Shown here: one piece after another, positions 18,816 through 27,858 of the stretch | Position numbering within the stretch: position 1 is the stretch's first letter | Layout: each line of letters starts with the position of its first letter | Source: HRBIN30 sp964534275 | GTDB taxonomy: Bacteria > Desulfobacterota > Binatia > HRBIN30 | Reading direction: 5' to 3' | Assembly: GCA_964534275.1 (NCBI GenBank) | Contig: CAZHQG010000016.1 | Coordinates: forward strand, 1 to 64,000 | DNA: 64,000 bases | The notes under the pieces: generated by a model | Seen by the model: the letters and a program-made list of their open reading frames with translations, nothing else | Told to the model about the DNA's origin: nothing | Database searches by the model: none | Translations under genes and position numbers: made by a program

Positions 18816-19028
18816 TCAGCGCCGAAAGAGGTACAGGAGCAAGGTGAGAAGAACGCTCAAGACCAAGCTGGTCATGAGTGGGAAATAAATCGTTACGCGA
18901 TCGGTCTTGTAGTAAATGTCGCCTGGCAACCGACCAAGCCAAGGGATTTTCCCGGCGAAGGTCAGTAGCAACCCCAAGACGACCAACACGATCCCTACCA
19001 CGATCAGGAAACGACCGAACTCCGGCAT
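18816..19028 (-). CDS. DUF2905 family small membrane protein
   Basis: A 70-aa protein with two membrane helices (FLIVVGIVLVVLGLLLTFAG and LMTSLVLSVLLTLLLYLF) separated by the family motif KIPWLGRLPGDIYYK, diagnostic of DUF2905. An earlier in-frame ATG at 19064 adds 12 residues, but GGAGGAAG precedes the ATG at 19028. It lies 39 bases after ruvB and is probably the last gene of the yebC-ruvCAB unit; this linkage is common. Function unknown. Confidence 0.88.
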   Translation of the reverse strand: MPEFGRFLIVVGIVLVVLGLLLTFAGKIPWLGRLPGDIYYKTDRVTIYFPLMTSLVLSVLLTLLLYLFRR

Positions 19029-19067
19029 ACGGCTTCCTCCGGTGTGCGTGTGTCGGACCTCCACTGG

Positions 19068-20156
19068 TCACTTATCGAACAAACGTTGCTGTGCAACGTG
19101 GACCTGGCGGCGTCCGAGTGCTTGGTACGCGAGCTTCGTTGCCACTCGCCCGCGGGGCGTGCGAGCGAGATAGCCTTCTTGGATCAGGAACGGCTCGTAT
19201 ACGTCCTCGATCGTTTCTCGTTCCTCCCCAATGGCAGCAGCCAGGGTGTTGAGGCCAACCGGACCACCATCGAACTTGTCGATGATGGTGGACAACAAGG
19301 TGCGATCCATCGGGTCGAAGCCGAACTCGTCGACACCGAGAAGTCGGAGCGCCTCGTCCGCGACTTCCGCGGTGATTGCCCCTGCAGCACGCACTTGGGC
19401 GTAGTCCCGCACGCGGCGCAGGAGTCGGTTGGCAACCCGGGGGGTACCACGGGACCGTCGCGCGATCTCTTCGGCGCCCTCCGCGTCGATGGGAACGCCA
19501 AGAATTTCCGCTGCACGGTGCACGATGGCGCACAACTCCGACACCGTGTAGAAATCGAGGCGCAAGCTCATACCAAAACGGTCCCGCAGTGGGGACGTCA
19601 GCAAGCCCGCGCGCGTGGTGGCACCAACGAGGGTAAAGCGGTGCAAGTCCAGCCGGATCGATCTCGCGCTTGGACCTTGCCCGATCAAGACATCGATCTG
19701 AAAGTCCTCCATTGCGGGGTAGAGAATTTCTTCCACGACCCGGCTCAAGCGATGAATCTCGTCGATAAACAGCACGTCGCCAGGCTGGAGATTCGTGAGG
19801 ATCGCCGCCAAGTCTCCCGGACGTTCGATGACCGGACCCGAGGTTGTGTAAATATTGACTCCCATTTCCCGCGCCACGATGTGGGCAAGCGAGGTCTTGC
19901 CTAGACCCGGGGGGCCGTAAAGCAGCAGGTGTTCAAGGCTTTCGCCACGACGTTTGGCCGCGTCGATCACCACACGGAGATTGGCCTTGATCCCTTCTTG
20001 GCCAACGTATTCTGCGAGGGTACGCGGTCGAAGATTGCTTTCGAAGACCAGATCCTCGGCTGCGGGCTCGGGTTGTACCAGAGGTCCGGAGCCGAGCGGG
20101 GTTCCTGCGGTGCGCTCCGAGGAACTACGTTTGCGAGAGCCGTGCAGGCGGCTCAT
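19068..20156 (-). CDS. ruvB: Holliday junction branch migration ATPase RuvB
   Basis: A 362-aa AAA+ motor driving branch migration of Holliday junctions with RuvA. Walker A GPPGLGKT (~80-87), Walker B DEIHR, sensor VGATTRAGLLTSPLRDRFG with the arginine finger, and the C-terminal winged helix (GYLARTPRGRVAT) are all present. The N-terminal ~33 residues are Ser/Arg-rich and non-conserved, so an internal start is possible. ruvA overlaps its start by four bases. Confidence 0.97.
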   Translation of the reverse strand: MSRLHGSRKRSSSERTAGTPLGSGPLVQPEPAAEDLVFESNLRPRTLAEYVGQEGIKANLRVVIDAAKRRGESLEHLLLYGPPGLGKTSLAHIVAREMGVNIYTTSGPVIERPGDLAAILTNLQPGDVLFIDEIHRLSRVVEEILYPAMEDFQIDVLIGQGPSARSIRLDLHRFTLVGATTRAGLLTSPLRDRFGMSLRLDFYTVSELCAIVHRAAEILGVPIDAEGAEEIARRSRGTPRVANRLLRRVRDYAQVRAAGAITAEVADEALRLLGVDEFGFDPMDRTLLSTIIDKFDGGPVGLNTLAAAIGEERETIEDVYEPFLIQEGYLARTPRGRVATKLAYQALGRRQVHVAQQRLFDK

Positions 20157-20746
20157 GCAGCGGCCCTCCGCAACGCATCACGAATCAACTCTTCGAGCAC
20201 TTGGTGCCCAGCCGCTCGGGCTTGCCGCACGGCGTGCTCCGCAACCGCCGGCTTGAAGCCCAAGTTCACGAGCGCGGAAATGGCTTGTTGTTCCACCTCC
20301 GACCGGGCGCTTGCTGGCGCGGGCTGCGTTCCTTTCCCGTTGTCCTGAGTCAGCCGGTCGCGGAGTTCCACCACGAGCCGAGCGGCCAGTTTTTTGCCAA
20401 CGCCCGGAATGGCAACCAGGCGGGCAGTATCTTCCGCACAAACGGCGCGGCGCAGCTCTTCAGGAGGCGAGCCGGATAGAATCGTCAAGGCGAGGCGCGG
20501 GCCGATGCCCGTTACATTCAACAGCTGCTCGAACAAGTTCCGTTCTTCCGGATCCACAAACCCATAAAGCTGCAACGCGTCTTCGCGCACGTGGGTGTAG
20601 ATGTGGAGTTGCACGGGATCGCCCAGTTCTGGGAGCGCGCAGTAGCCGTTCAGCGAGAGAAACACTTGGTAGCCAACGCCGTGCACGTCGACGACGCAGT
20701 GCGCGGGCGACTTGTAAGCGAGCGTGCCAGCGAGCCAAGCGATCAT
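20153..20746 (-). CDS. ruvA: Holliday junction DNA-binding protein RuvA
   Basis: A 197-aa protein that binds Holliday junctions as a tetramer and docks RuvB. The N-terminal OB-fold (MIAWLAGTLAYKSPAHCVVDVHGVGYQV), the two helix-hairpin-helix motifs (NVTGIGPRLALTILSG and AIPGVGKKLAARLVVELRD) and the C-terminal RuvB-binding domain (ALVNLGFKPAVAEHAVRQA) are in the usual order. Start lies 43 bases after ruvC. Confidence 0.96.
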   Translation of the reverse strand: MIAWLAGTLAYKSPAHCVVDVHGVGYQVFLSLNGYCALPELGDPVQLHIYTHVREDALQLYGFVDPEERNLFEQLLNVTGIGPRLALTILSGSPPEELRRAVCAEDTARLVAIPGVGKKLAARLVVELRDRLTQDNGKGTQPAPASARSEVEQQAISALVNLGFKPAVAEHAVRQARAAGHQVLEELIRDALRRAAA

Positions 20747-20789
20747 GCGGCTTGCTTTTTACCGCAGCTCGGTTGCAGGGGAAAGATCG

Positions 20790-21284
20790 TCATCGCCGAG
20801 GTTGACGGTCGACCGCTCGGGCAAAACCAGATGCTTGCATGTGGCACAGGGCCGTTCCCAGGGCGTCGGCAGCGTCTTCGAACAGAGGCCCTGAAATGCG
20901 CAACAGGCGACAAACCATGGTTTGCATTTGTTGCTTGCTGGCGCGGCCGTCGCCTGTGACCGCTAGCTTGATCGTGGCCGGAGCGTACTCTGCCACGCGA
21001 ATGCCCAAGCTTCCAGCAGCTGCAAGGACCACTCCGCGGGCTTCGCCGAGACGCAATGCTGCTTGCATGTTGTTGCTGGCGAATCCTTGCTCCAGGCTCA
21101 CGCAGTCGGGCCCGTATTCCTCCAACAACCACATCAGTCTCTGATGCAAGGTTGCAAGACGGGTGCTCATGCTGCCCCGACAACGAATTACGCCGGTCGC
21201 CACGAGCTTCGGTCGCGGAAAGTCGCCCTCCACCACGCCCCAGCCGGTGGCGACGGTGCTCGGATCGACCCCCATGACCCGCAT
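20790..21284 (-). CDS. ruvC: Holliday junction resolvase RuvC
   Basis: A 164-aa endonuclease that resolves junctions in the RuvABC complex. Catalytic carboxylates are in GVDPSTVATGWG (Asp), LEQGFASNNMQAALRLGEARG (Glu) and FEDAADALGTALCH (Asp pair). Length and order are typical. It is 56 bases downstream of the YebC-family gene, a very common arrangement. Confidence 0.96.
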   Translation of the reverse strand: MRVMGVDPSTVATGWGVVEGDFPRPKLVATGVIRCRGSMSTRLATLHQRLMWLLEEYGPDCVSLEQGFASNNMQAALRLGEARGVVLAAAGSLGIRVAEYAPATIKLAVTGDGRASKQQMQTMVCRLLRISGPLFEDAADALGTALCHMQASGFARAVDRQPRR

Positions 21285-21340
21285 GCTGCGTTCCGCCGTT
21301 GGGTGGCTCCGGACGGGCTCCTACGCTAGCCGAGGTTCGC

Positions 21341-22090
21341 TCAGGCGCTCAGGCGCTCGAGTTCTTCTTGATCGAAGTCGGCGTTCGAGGCCACGCTTTG
21401 CACGTCGTCGTGATCGTCGAGGGCTTCGAGCAGCTTCATTGCTTGCAAGGCGTCTTGCCCGGTAACCCGGACCGTACTCTCCGGCACCAACGACAGCTCC
21501 GCACTGGCGATGGGAATCTTCGCTTCCTGCAAGGCGGTCTTTACAGCTTCGAAGGTTTCGGGTGCGGTGAGCACCTCGAAGGTGTCGTCGGCATCGCTGA
21601 CGTCTTCCGCACCTGCTTCGAGAGCGACCTCCATGAGCCGGTCTTCGTCGACTTGGTCCTTCTGCACCGTGATGACGCCGCGTTTTTTGAACATCCAGGC
21701 GACGCAGCCACTGGCCCCCAAGCTGCCACCGGCTTTCTCGAACAGTCGACGAATTTCGGCGACCGTGCGGTTGCGATTGTCCGTCATGGCCTGCACTAAA
21801 ATTGCCACCCCGCCCGGGCCATATCCTTCGTATTGCACTTCTTCGTAGTTCACGCCTTCGAGTTCGCCCGTGCCGCGTTTGATTGCCCGCTCGATATTCT
21901 CCATGGGCATGCTGTGCTCACGCGCGGTTTGGACCGCCGTGCGCAGCCTGGGGTTGGCGGATAGGTCTCCACCCCCGAGGCGCGCAGCGACCGTGATTTC
22001 CTTGATGAGCTTGGTGAACAGCTTGCCCCGTTTAGCGTCCTTTGCCGCCTTTTTGTGGCGAATAGAGTGCCATTTGGAATGCCCGGACAT
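21341..22090 (-). CDS. yebC: YebC/PmpR family protein (transcription/translation regulator)
   Basis: A 249-aa protein of the YebC family, members of which act as DNA-binding regulators or promote translation of difficult motifs. Diagnostic start MSGHSKWHSIRHKKAAKDAKR, then YEGYGPGGVAILVQAMTDNRNRT and KAGGSLGASGCVAWMFKKRG. It heads the ruvCAB operon. Complete and normal length. Confidence 0.95.
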   Translation of the reverse strand: MSGHSKWHSIRHKKAAKDAKRGKLFTKLIKEITVAARLGGGDLSANPRLRTAVQTAREHSMPMENIERAIKRGTGELEGVNYEEVQYEGYGPGGVAILVQAMTDNRNRTVAEIRRLFEKAGGSLGASGCVAWMFKKRGVITVQKDQVDEDRLMEVALEAGAEDVSDADDTFEVLTAPETFEAVKTALQEAKIPIASAELSLVPESTVRVTGQDALQAMKLLEALDDHDDVQSVASNADFDQEELERLSA

Positions 22091-22341
22091 AACCGACGAA
22101 CCTCCTGTTGGTACCCCCCGCTGGCAGGGTGATGACCATCACGCCGGTAGCACAGGGGAACCTGCGAGTAAATGGAACGCCGGCAGTCCGCAGCCGCTTC
22201 GCCGAAGCCCATGGCTGTAGCGCGAGGCTTGAATCCAAGCTCCGGCCCTTTGGGAGTCGAGCGGGCGTGGCCACGGCGCCTGGACAGTGCCCGGAGCTAG
22301 CGAGCCCTCTTGCCTCCCGACCTCTCGGCGCCGATCGAACT

Positions 22342-23226
22342 TCAATTGCTCAAGACGAGATCGGCCCAGTTCGAAGGCTCTTCCATCTGCGGGTAGTGGC
22401 CGACGTTGGGCATAATGGTGCAGCGGCCTTTTGTCATTTGGGCAAGTTTCTCAGCGATCGCACGAACAGCAATCGGGTCGAACTCTCCCCACACAATGCG
22501 CACCGGGACCTTGGTGCGCTCCAAAATCGAACGCCAACGTTTGGCGTAGGTACGTCGCTCGATGTTGTAGCGGGCAATGCGACCGAGAACGTTCAAACCA
22601 CCGTTCCAAGGAATCCAGTAAGCGATGGCACGAATGTCGACTTCGGGTGTCTTGCTCGGATCGGCCCACAAGAATTTGAAGGCCTGCGCAAAGCGTTCCG
22701 GGTCGTAGGTGCGTGCGAATTCGGCAGCGCCTTCGTCGGTCATCAACGCGTACTGCACGGGGGTGAGCCGGGCAAGCTCGATCAAGTGACTTCCGTTGCA
22801 CAAAACCAACGTTTCGATTTCGAAGGGCAGCTTCCCTTCCTCTTGCTGGCAGAGCATTTCCACCGCCATCGTGAGGCCCATATCATGGCCGACCACGCGC
22901 GCCTGCTTGACACCGTGTGCGGCGACGATCTCCCCTGCACGACGCGCTTGATCGAGCAGCGAGTACGATACGGCGGGATCGCTGGGCTTGTCCGAAAACC
23001 CGAAGCCGAGATGGTCCCAGGTAGTCACGCGGTACCCTTGCGCGATGATCTCGGGCATGGCGGCGGCGAAGTCGTGACTTGTCGATGGGAACCCGTGCAC
23101 GAGCACCACATCGGGCCCGGCTCCCTCCTGCACCACAAAACACTGGTGGCCTTCAGCCAGCCGATAAAAATGCCCGCGGCGTTTCCACTCGTCGAACACC
23201 TGGGCCACATCCGATGGTAGTTGCAT
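22342..23226 (-). CDS. Alpha/beta-hydrolase with Asp nucleophile (haloalkane dehalogenase/epoxide hydrolase-like)
   Basis: A 294-aa alpha/beta-hydrolase. Oxyanion region HGFPSTSHD (~44-52), nucleophile elbow VVGHDMG with Asp rather than Ser (~112), acid in GEFDPIA and catalytic His in NVGHYPQMEEP. The GHD-x-G elbow is typical of haloalkane and fluoroacetate dehalogenases and epoxide hydrolases, which form an alkyl-enzyme ester. A cap domain lies between. The frame is open for 167 codons upstream, but GGGGA before the ATG at 23226 and loss of similarity upstream fix this start. Substrate unknown. Confidence 0.85.
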   Translation of the reverse strand: MQLPSDVAQVFDEWKRRGHFYRLAEGHQCFVVQEGAGPDVVLVHGFPSTSHDFAAAMPEIIAQGYRVTTWDHLGFGFSDKPSDPAVSYSLLDQARRAGEIVAAHGVKQARVVGHDMGLTMAVEMLCQQEEGKLPFEIETLVLCNGSHLIELARLTPVQYALMTDEGAAEFARTYDPERFAQAFKFLWADPSKTPEVDIRAIAYWIPWNGGLNVLGRIARYNIERRTYAKRWRSILERTKVPVRIVWGEFDPIAVRAIAEKLAQMTKGRCTIMPNVGHYPQMEEPSNWADLVLSN

Positions 23227-23936
23227 GTCCCCTTTGACCTCTGAACTGGCATCTTTGTCAATCAGGCGGGTTCGCGATTTGCAACTGGAGAATCGCATGG
23301 AACCAGCCGAACCGCGCTCCGGAATTCCTCCCCAGTGGCGCCGCATCGGCCTGCCCGAAGCTTGGTTTCCGGAACGTCGTACGGAAAAGCGCAATGAAGG
23401 AGGGAGAGCGGATCGCGAGGAGTGCACGAGATCTTTGGTGGCCATAGGACTGCCACGCACGGACGACGCGCTTCGGGAGGTCTGTTCGCCAAGCGAGGGC
23501 GCCGCAATCCTTGTGGTTGGCCCGGCTGTCCGGATTCGTAGGCGCAACTCTTGTGGTTGCCCATGCTTTCCGGGCAGACACAACGCTCCCGTGCGGGTTC
23601 GTTCTTCTGGGCAGGCACAAGTCTCGACCCGATCACCGCGCGTCGGTCGGGTCAGACGCGGTTCGGAACCCGGCACCTGTGGTGCGTCGATGAAGATGAC
23701 GGATTTGGTCGGTCCGGCTTCGGCCAAGAAAATTTTCCGGCTCGAATGGAAGTCGCTTCGCGGCAGCCGGATGGGTCAGGCTGGGTTTTGCGATCCGCGC
23801 AATTCGTGCGTGTCCAAAATTTTTCGCGCGGCCGGGTGTTTCCTGCGCGGACGGAATCGGGACACACGTGGAGGTTCGGAGCGGTACGAGGACAGCTTTG
23901 GCAGGCACCGCGCGAAGCGCGACGCCCGTCGGACTG
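23227..23936. other. Intergenic region with short imperfect repeats
   Basis: About 710 bases without a supported gene. Open frames on both strands are rich in Arg, Pro and Cys, lack ribosome-binding sites and show no family motifs. Two imperfect ~31-base direct copies beginning CGCAA(T/C) and containing CTTGTGGTTG occur at 23503-23533 and 23543-23573. Translated on the plus strand the second gives FVGATLVVAHAF, a phrase I have seen as a spurious translation of dispersed intergenic repeats in other genomes (from memory). Confidence 0.5.
23503..23573. repeat. Two imperfect ~31-bp direct repeats
   Basis: Copies at 23503-23533 and 23543-23573 share CGCAA, CTTGTGGTTG, CCC and TTCCGG-like ends with a 9-base gap. 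Possibly part of a dispersed intergenic repeat family. Confidence 0.5.
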
Positions 23937-24617
23937 TCATGCAACTTTGGCGCGGTGCACTTGGGCTTCCGGTGGGCGGAGGTAACGGGGCTCGTCCGGC
24001 GTGCTCTCGCTTTCCTGAGCGCGTGCTGCTGCGAGTTGTGCGACGATGCGGGCGCGAGGGCCCCACTCCGGAAATGGCAGGACGGTCACCCGGGAACCAA
24101 GCTGTTCGCGAAACCAGTTGCCGTAGGTTTCGGTGGCATCGCCAATGATGGTGCAAGGACGCGGCAGCTTCCCGAGCAAAACAGGTGCCTGCACGAGTTG
24201 CTCTTCGAGGACCATCCTTAAAGCGCTGCCTTCTCTGCGAAACCCTGCTGCGTACAGCTCGCCTTTTCGGGCGTCGAGCGCGGCGACGATCGTGGCGCTG
24301 TCGCTCGGGGCAGCGTAGGCAAGTGCTTCGAGCGTGGGGACGCCCACCACGCGGATGCCAGCGGCGTAGCCGAGCGTTTTGGCCACGCTCAGCCCTACGC
24401 GCAAACCAGTGAACGAACCAGGGCCAACCGACACGCCAATGAGGTCAAGGTCGCGCACGGTCAGCCCAGCGCTGCCTAATACGTCGCGAATCGCAGGCAG
24501 CAGCACTGCCGCATGCCGCCCCTGAGTGAGCTGGTCGCGTTCGGCCACGATCTGCTCGCCATCGGCCACAGCCACGCTGGCAAGCCACGTTGCCGTCTCG
24601 ATCGCCAAGATGCGCAT
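23937..24617 (-). CDS. tsaB: tRNA threonylcarbamoyladenosine biosynthesis protein TsaB
   Basis: A 226-aa ASKHA-fold protein that partners TsaD in making t6A37 of ANN-decoding tRNAs. N-terminal phosphate-loop-like MRILAIETATWLASVAV, VSVGPGSFTGLRVGLSVAKTLGY and VAALDARKGELYAAGF are the family signatures. The frame is open far upstream through rseP, but the family start is the ATG at 24617, six bases after the rseP stop and preceded by the purine-rich GGGGGTAAAGG. It ends the rpsB-to-tsaB run. Confidence 0.93.
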   Translation of the reverse strand: MRILAIETATWLASVAVADGEQIVAERDQLTQGRHAAVLLPAIRDVLGSAGLTVRDLDLIGVSVGPGSFTGLRVGLSVAKTLGYAAGIRVVGVPTLEALAYAAPSDSATIVAALDARKGELYAAGFRREGSALRMVLEEQLVQAPVLLGKLPRPCTIIGDATETYGNWFREQLGSRVTVLPFPEWGPRARIVAQLAAARAQESESTPDEPRYLRPPEAQVHRAKVA

Positions 24618-24622
24618 CACCT

Positions 24623-25699
24623 TTACCCCCAGCGCTGCAGCACACGCGCGATGTCGTTGTAGAACGCGAACACCATGAGAGCGAGCAAAAGGATCAGCCC
24701 CACTTGTTGGGCGATCTCGCGGTAGCGAGTGTCGAGCGGCCGCCGGCGAACCGCTTCGATGGCGAAGAACAGCAGATGCCCACCATCCAAAATTGGTACC
24801 GGTAACAAGTTGAGGACTCCGAGGTTCACGCTGATGACGGCCATGAAGTTCAACAGATACTCCAAGCCGAGGCGGGCTTGCTCTCCTGCGGCTTGCGCAA
24901 TCAGGATGGGTCCGCCGATTTCGCTTGCCGGAATTTTGCCTTGCACCATTTTGGCGAGGCTCAGGAAAATCGTTCCCACCCACCACGCCGTTTGCTGGAT
25001 GCCCATGCCGATGGCTCCCACAAAGCTCACGTCGATGCGGTCCATCCCCCGTTCGATGCCAATCAAGTAAGCCTTCCCGGTAACCTCGCCAAACAAGTTT
25101 TTCTCTTCTCGTTCTTTGGGAGTTACGGATAGTTCGATTTGTTCTCCATCGCGTTCGACCAGCAAGGTCAAGGTGTGAGCCCCGCGTTGGCGAATGGTGC
25201 GCGACAGCTCGTCCCACGTATGCACGGGCTGTCCGTCGACGGCTTTGATCACGTCGCCCGGACGCAACCCAGCTTGCGCCGCAGGCATGTCGGGCATGAC
25301 GCTTCCTACCTTGGCTGCCTCGCTGGGAACGCGCGCCCCGTACAAGGAGAACACGGCGATAAAAGCCAGGCACGCAAAGAGCAAATTGGCAAAGGGTCCC
25401 GCGAACACAATCGCGAAGCGCTTCCACAGCGGTTGTGTTTGAAAAGCAACCGACCGTTTGTCTGGGGTGACTTCCTCCTCGGGATCTTCCCCGACCATTT
25501 TGACGAACCCCCCGAGCGGGATCGCGCTGACTGCGTATTCCGTGTCCCCAATTTTGCGACCGACCACCACTGGACCAAAGCCAATGGAAAATTTCACCAC
25601 CCCCACACCGCACCACTTGGCGACCAAGAAGTGGCCAAGCTCGTGGAATAAAATGAGCAAGCCCAGCACGATGACAGCGGCAACAATGGTGGTCAGCAT
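24623..25699 (-). CDS. rseP: Site-2 intramembrane zinc metalloprotease RseP
   Basis: A 358-aa membrane protease that cleaves anti-sigma factors within the membrane. HELGHFLVAK (H-E-x-x-H zinc site) lies in the first helix at ~19-28, one PDZ domain with AGLRPGDVIKAVDGQPVHTWDEL follows, and the third zinc-ligand motif NLLPVPILDGGHLLFF is near the C-terminus. The last helices are LILLLALMVFAFYNDIARVL. It follows cdsA with only 18 bases between; dxr, often inserted here, is absent. Confidence 0.95.
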   Translation of the reverse strand: MLTTIVAAVIVLGLLILFHELGHFLVAKWCGVGVVKFSIGFGPVVVGRKIGDTEYAVSAIPLGGFVKMVGEDPEEEVTPDKRSVAFQTQPLWKRFAIVFAGPFANLLFACLAFIAVFSLYGARVPSEAAKVGSVMPDMPAAQAGLRPGDVIKAVDGQPVHTWDELSRTIRQRGAHTLTLLVERDGEQIELSVTPKEREEKNLFGEVTGKAYLIGIERGMDRIDVSFVGAIGMGIQQTAWWVGTIFLSLAKMVQGKIPASEIGGPILIAQAAGEQARLGLEYLLNFMAVISVNLGVLNLLPVPILDGGHLLFFAIEAVRRRPLDTRYREIAQQVGLILLLALMVFAFYNDIARVLQRWG

Positions 25700-25717
25700 G
25701 AATCACTCCCTCGGGGG

Positions 25718-26524
25718 TTATAACCCGCGCCAGAGCAACTGATGGTAGTAGACGAAGGCAGCGGGGAAAAGGAGGCTATCGATCCGGTCGAGCACGCCAC
25801 CATGCCCGGGAAAAATCCATCCAGAGTCCTTCACGCCGAAAGCCCGTTTGAACAGCGACTCTGCGAGGTCCCCCACCTGACCGATGACGCCCATCGTCGT
25901 GGACAAGAACACGATGTGGTTCAGAGGAATCTCGGGCAAAATGATCACGTGGCACGCGAGGCCGGTGAGAATGCTCGCGAGCACGATGGCGACCGCTCCT
26001 TCGACGGTTTTTTTGGGGCTGACAAGCGGCGCGAGCTGATGGCGTCCGAGGTACTTGCCCGCGAAGTACCCACTCGTGTCGCCCACCATGCCAATGGCGA
26101 GAACGAACACCACCCAGTACGGCCCGTTCTCCGGCAAGCGGTGCAGCCATAGGAAGTGCGGCAGCAACAAACCGACGTACAAGCACCCGAGAAGCGCGAG
26201 TCCCAAGTCGCGCAAGCCCGCCTCGAAGTCGGATCGGCGCAGCAGCACCCAAGTCAACCCTAGGCACACGCTGGCCGTGATTGCGAGCGTAAGCCATGGG
26301 CTCGACGGGCCTCCCATGGCTCCGGCGAGAATGAGCGCGGTGAGCCCGACGACCAAGATTTGCTCCGCCGGCTGGCGGACGAACGCCATGTTCGCGATCT
26401 CGGCTGCACCGAGCAAACCCGCAACGAACACCACGCTGGCAAGCGGCCAGGAAACCGGCGCGAAAATCACCAGCAGCAGCAACGGAATGGCAACTGCTGC
26501 GGTGGCAAGCCTAGCGCGCAGCAC
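25718..26524 (-). CDS. cdsA: Phosphatidate cytidylyltransferase
   Basis: A 268-aa multi-spanning membrane enzyme making CDP-diacylglycerol, the substrate of PssA encoded elsewhere in this window. The C-terminal signature GVIGQVGDLAESLFKRAFGVKDSGWIFPGHGGVLDRIDSLLF is intact. I chose GTG at 26524, which has GGGAG seven bases upstream and overlaps the uppS end by 14 bases; an ATG at 26563 would add 13 residues but lengthen the overlap. Confidence 0.93.
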   Translation of the reverse strand: MLRARLATAAVAIPLLLLVIFAPVSWPLASVVFVAGLLGAAEIANMAFVRQPAEQILVVGLTALILAGAMGGPSSPWLTLAITASVCLGLTWVLLRRSDFEAGLRDLGLALLGCLYVGLLLPHFLWLHRLPENGPYWVVFVLAIGMVGDTSGYFAGKYLGRHQLAPLVSPKKTVEGAVAIVLASILTGLACHVIILPEIPLNHIVFLSTTMGVIGQVGDLAESLFKRAFGVKDSGWIFPGHGGVLDRIDSLLFPAAFVYYHQLLWRGL

Positions 26525-27281
26525 GAAGGCGCTCCCGCTCGCTACTCTCGGGAACGCGACCAAAGCGGCGCTCCCGCTGCTGGTAGGCGATCAGGGCCTG
26601 GTAGAAGTCAGCCTCGCGGAAATCAGGCCACAACGTGTCGGTGACGTAAATCTCGCTGTACGCGAGCGGCCAGAGGAAGAAGTTCGACACCCGGAGTTCT
26701 CCGCTCGTGCGAATCAGCAAATCCGGATCGGGGATGCCGGCCGTACTCAGATGCCGCTCGAACATTCCGGCGTCGATGGTGTCCGGGTCGATGCGACCGT
26801 CTCGCGCGGCGCGTGCAAGGGCGCGGGCCGCTTGCACGATGTCTTCCCGGCCGCCGTAGCTCACGGCCAAAACGACGGTCATGTCGCGGTTGTTCTTTGT
26901 CGCCTCTACGGTGGCAGCCAAGTCGGCTTGCAGGCCTTCTGGCAAGCGCCGCAGGTCGCCCACGGCGAGCAGGCGGATGCCGTTTTTCATCATCCGGTGC
27001 AACTCGGTACGCAGGTAGCGGCGCAACAAGCGCATCAAGGCATCCACCTCGCGGCGCGGCCGCTCCCAGTTCTCCGTGGAGAAGGCAAACAAGCTCAAGT
27101 ACTCGATGCCGATGCGGCGGCTTGCTTCCACGACGGCGCGCACCGAGTCCTTCCCGCGCTTGTGCCCTTCGATCCGGCTTAAACCGCGTCGCTGCGCCCA
27201 ACGGCCATTTCCGTCCATGATGATCGCAACGTGCCGCGGCAAACGGCTGAGGTCCAGGTTGTCAGGAAGCGGCCGGGGCAC
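26511..27281 (-). CDS. uppS: Di-trans,poly-cis-undecaprenyl-diphosphate synthase
   Basis: A ~256-aa cis-prenyltransferase supplying the lipid carrier of peptidoglycan synthesis. HVAIIMDGNGRWAQRRG (catalytic Asp), the SLFAFSTENWERP region and RTSGELRVSNFFLWPLAYSE are all present. The frame is open back into frr. GGAGGT at 27291-27296 is spaced nine bases from GTG at 27281, whereas GTG at 27290 abuts it, so I prefer 27281; either leaves the fold complete. Confidence 0.93.
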   Translation of the reverse strand: MPRPLPDNLDLSRLPRHVAIIMDGNGRWAQRRGLSRIEGHKRGKDSVRAVVEASRRIGIEYLSLFAFSTENWERPRREVDALMRLLRRYLRTELHRMMKNGIRLLAVGDLRRLPEGLQADLAATVEATKNNRDMTVVLAVSYGGREDIVQAARALARAARDGRIDPDTIDAGMFERHLSTAGIPDPDLLIRTSGELRVSNFFLWPLAYSEIYVTDTLWPDFREADFYQALIAYQQRERRFGRVPESSERERLRAAR

Positions 27282-27286
27282 CGACG

Positions 27287-27844
27287 TCACACCTCCATGA
27301 TTTCGGCTTCTTTGTGCTTCAGGGCTTGGTCGATGCGTTCGATGTAACTCTTCGTAAGCGCCTCGACCTTTTCGAGCGCCTTGCGTTCGTCGTCCTCCGC
27401 GATCTCCTTGTTTTTCAGCATGGTTCGCAACCGTTCCACGGCGTCGCGACGGTGAGCGCGGGCCGACACGCGGTACTCTTCGCACACCTTGCGGATGTGG
27501 CGCACCAGGTCCTTGCGGCGCTCCTCGGTGAGCTCCGGAATGGGAATGCGGATGACTTTGCCGTCGTTGACCGGATTCAGTCCTAGGTCGGATTGCTGGA
27601 TTGCACGCTCGATGTCGGCCAGGATCGAGCGGTCGAACGGCTGGACGACAAGAAGTCGCGGCTCGGGTGCCGACAGTGTAGCAACTTGGTTCAGGGGCGT
27701 GCGCGCGCCGTAGTAATCCACGGTAATTCCGTCCAGCAATGCCGTGGTCGCGCGCCCCGTGCGCAACCGCGCCAACTCTCGCCGGAGAGCTTGCACGGTA
27801 GCTTCCAACTCCTGGCGTAACTTCTCGAGCACCTGCTCCGTCAT
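27287..27844 (-). CDS. frr: Ribosome recycling factor
   Basis: A 185-aa protein that splits post-termination ribosomes with EF-G. LRTGRATTALLDGITVDYYG (~27-46), PLNQVATLSAPEPRLLVVQPFD and the C-terminal TEERRKDLVRHIRKVCEE are characteristic. ATG at 27844 has GAGGTC upstream. It lies between pyrH and uppS as in many proteobacteria. Confidence 0.96.
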   Translation of the reverse strand: MTEQVLEKLRQELEATVQALRRELARLRTGRATTALLDGITVDYYGARTPLNQVATLSAPEPRLLVVQPFDRSILADIERAIQQSDLGLNPVNDGKVIRIPIPELTEERRKDLVRHIRKVCEEYRVSARAHRRDAVERLRTMLKNKEIAEDDERKALEKVEALTKSYIERIDQALKHKEAEIMEV

Positions 27845-27858
27845 GACCCGACCTCGTT

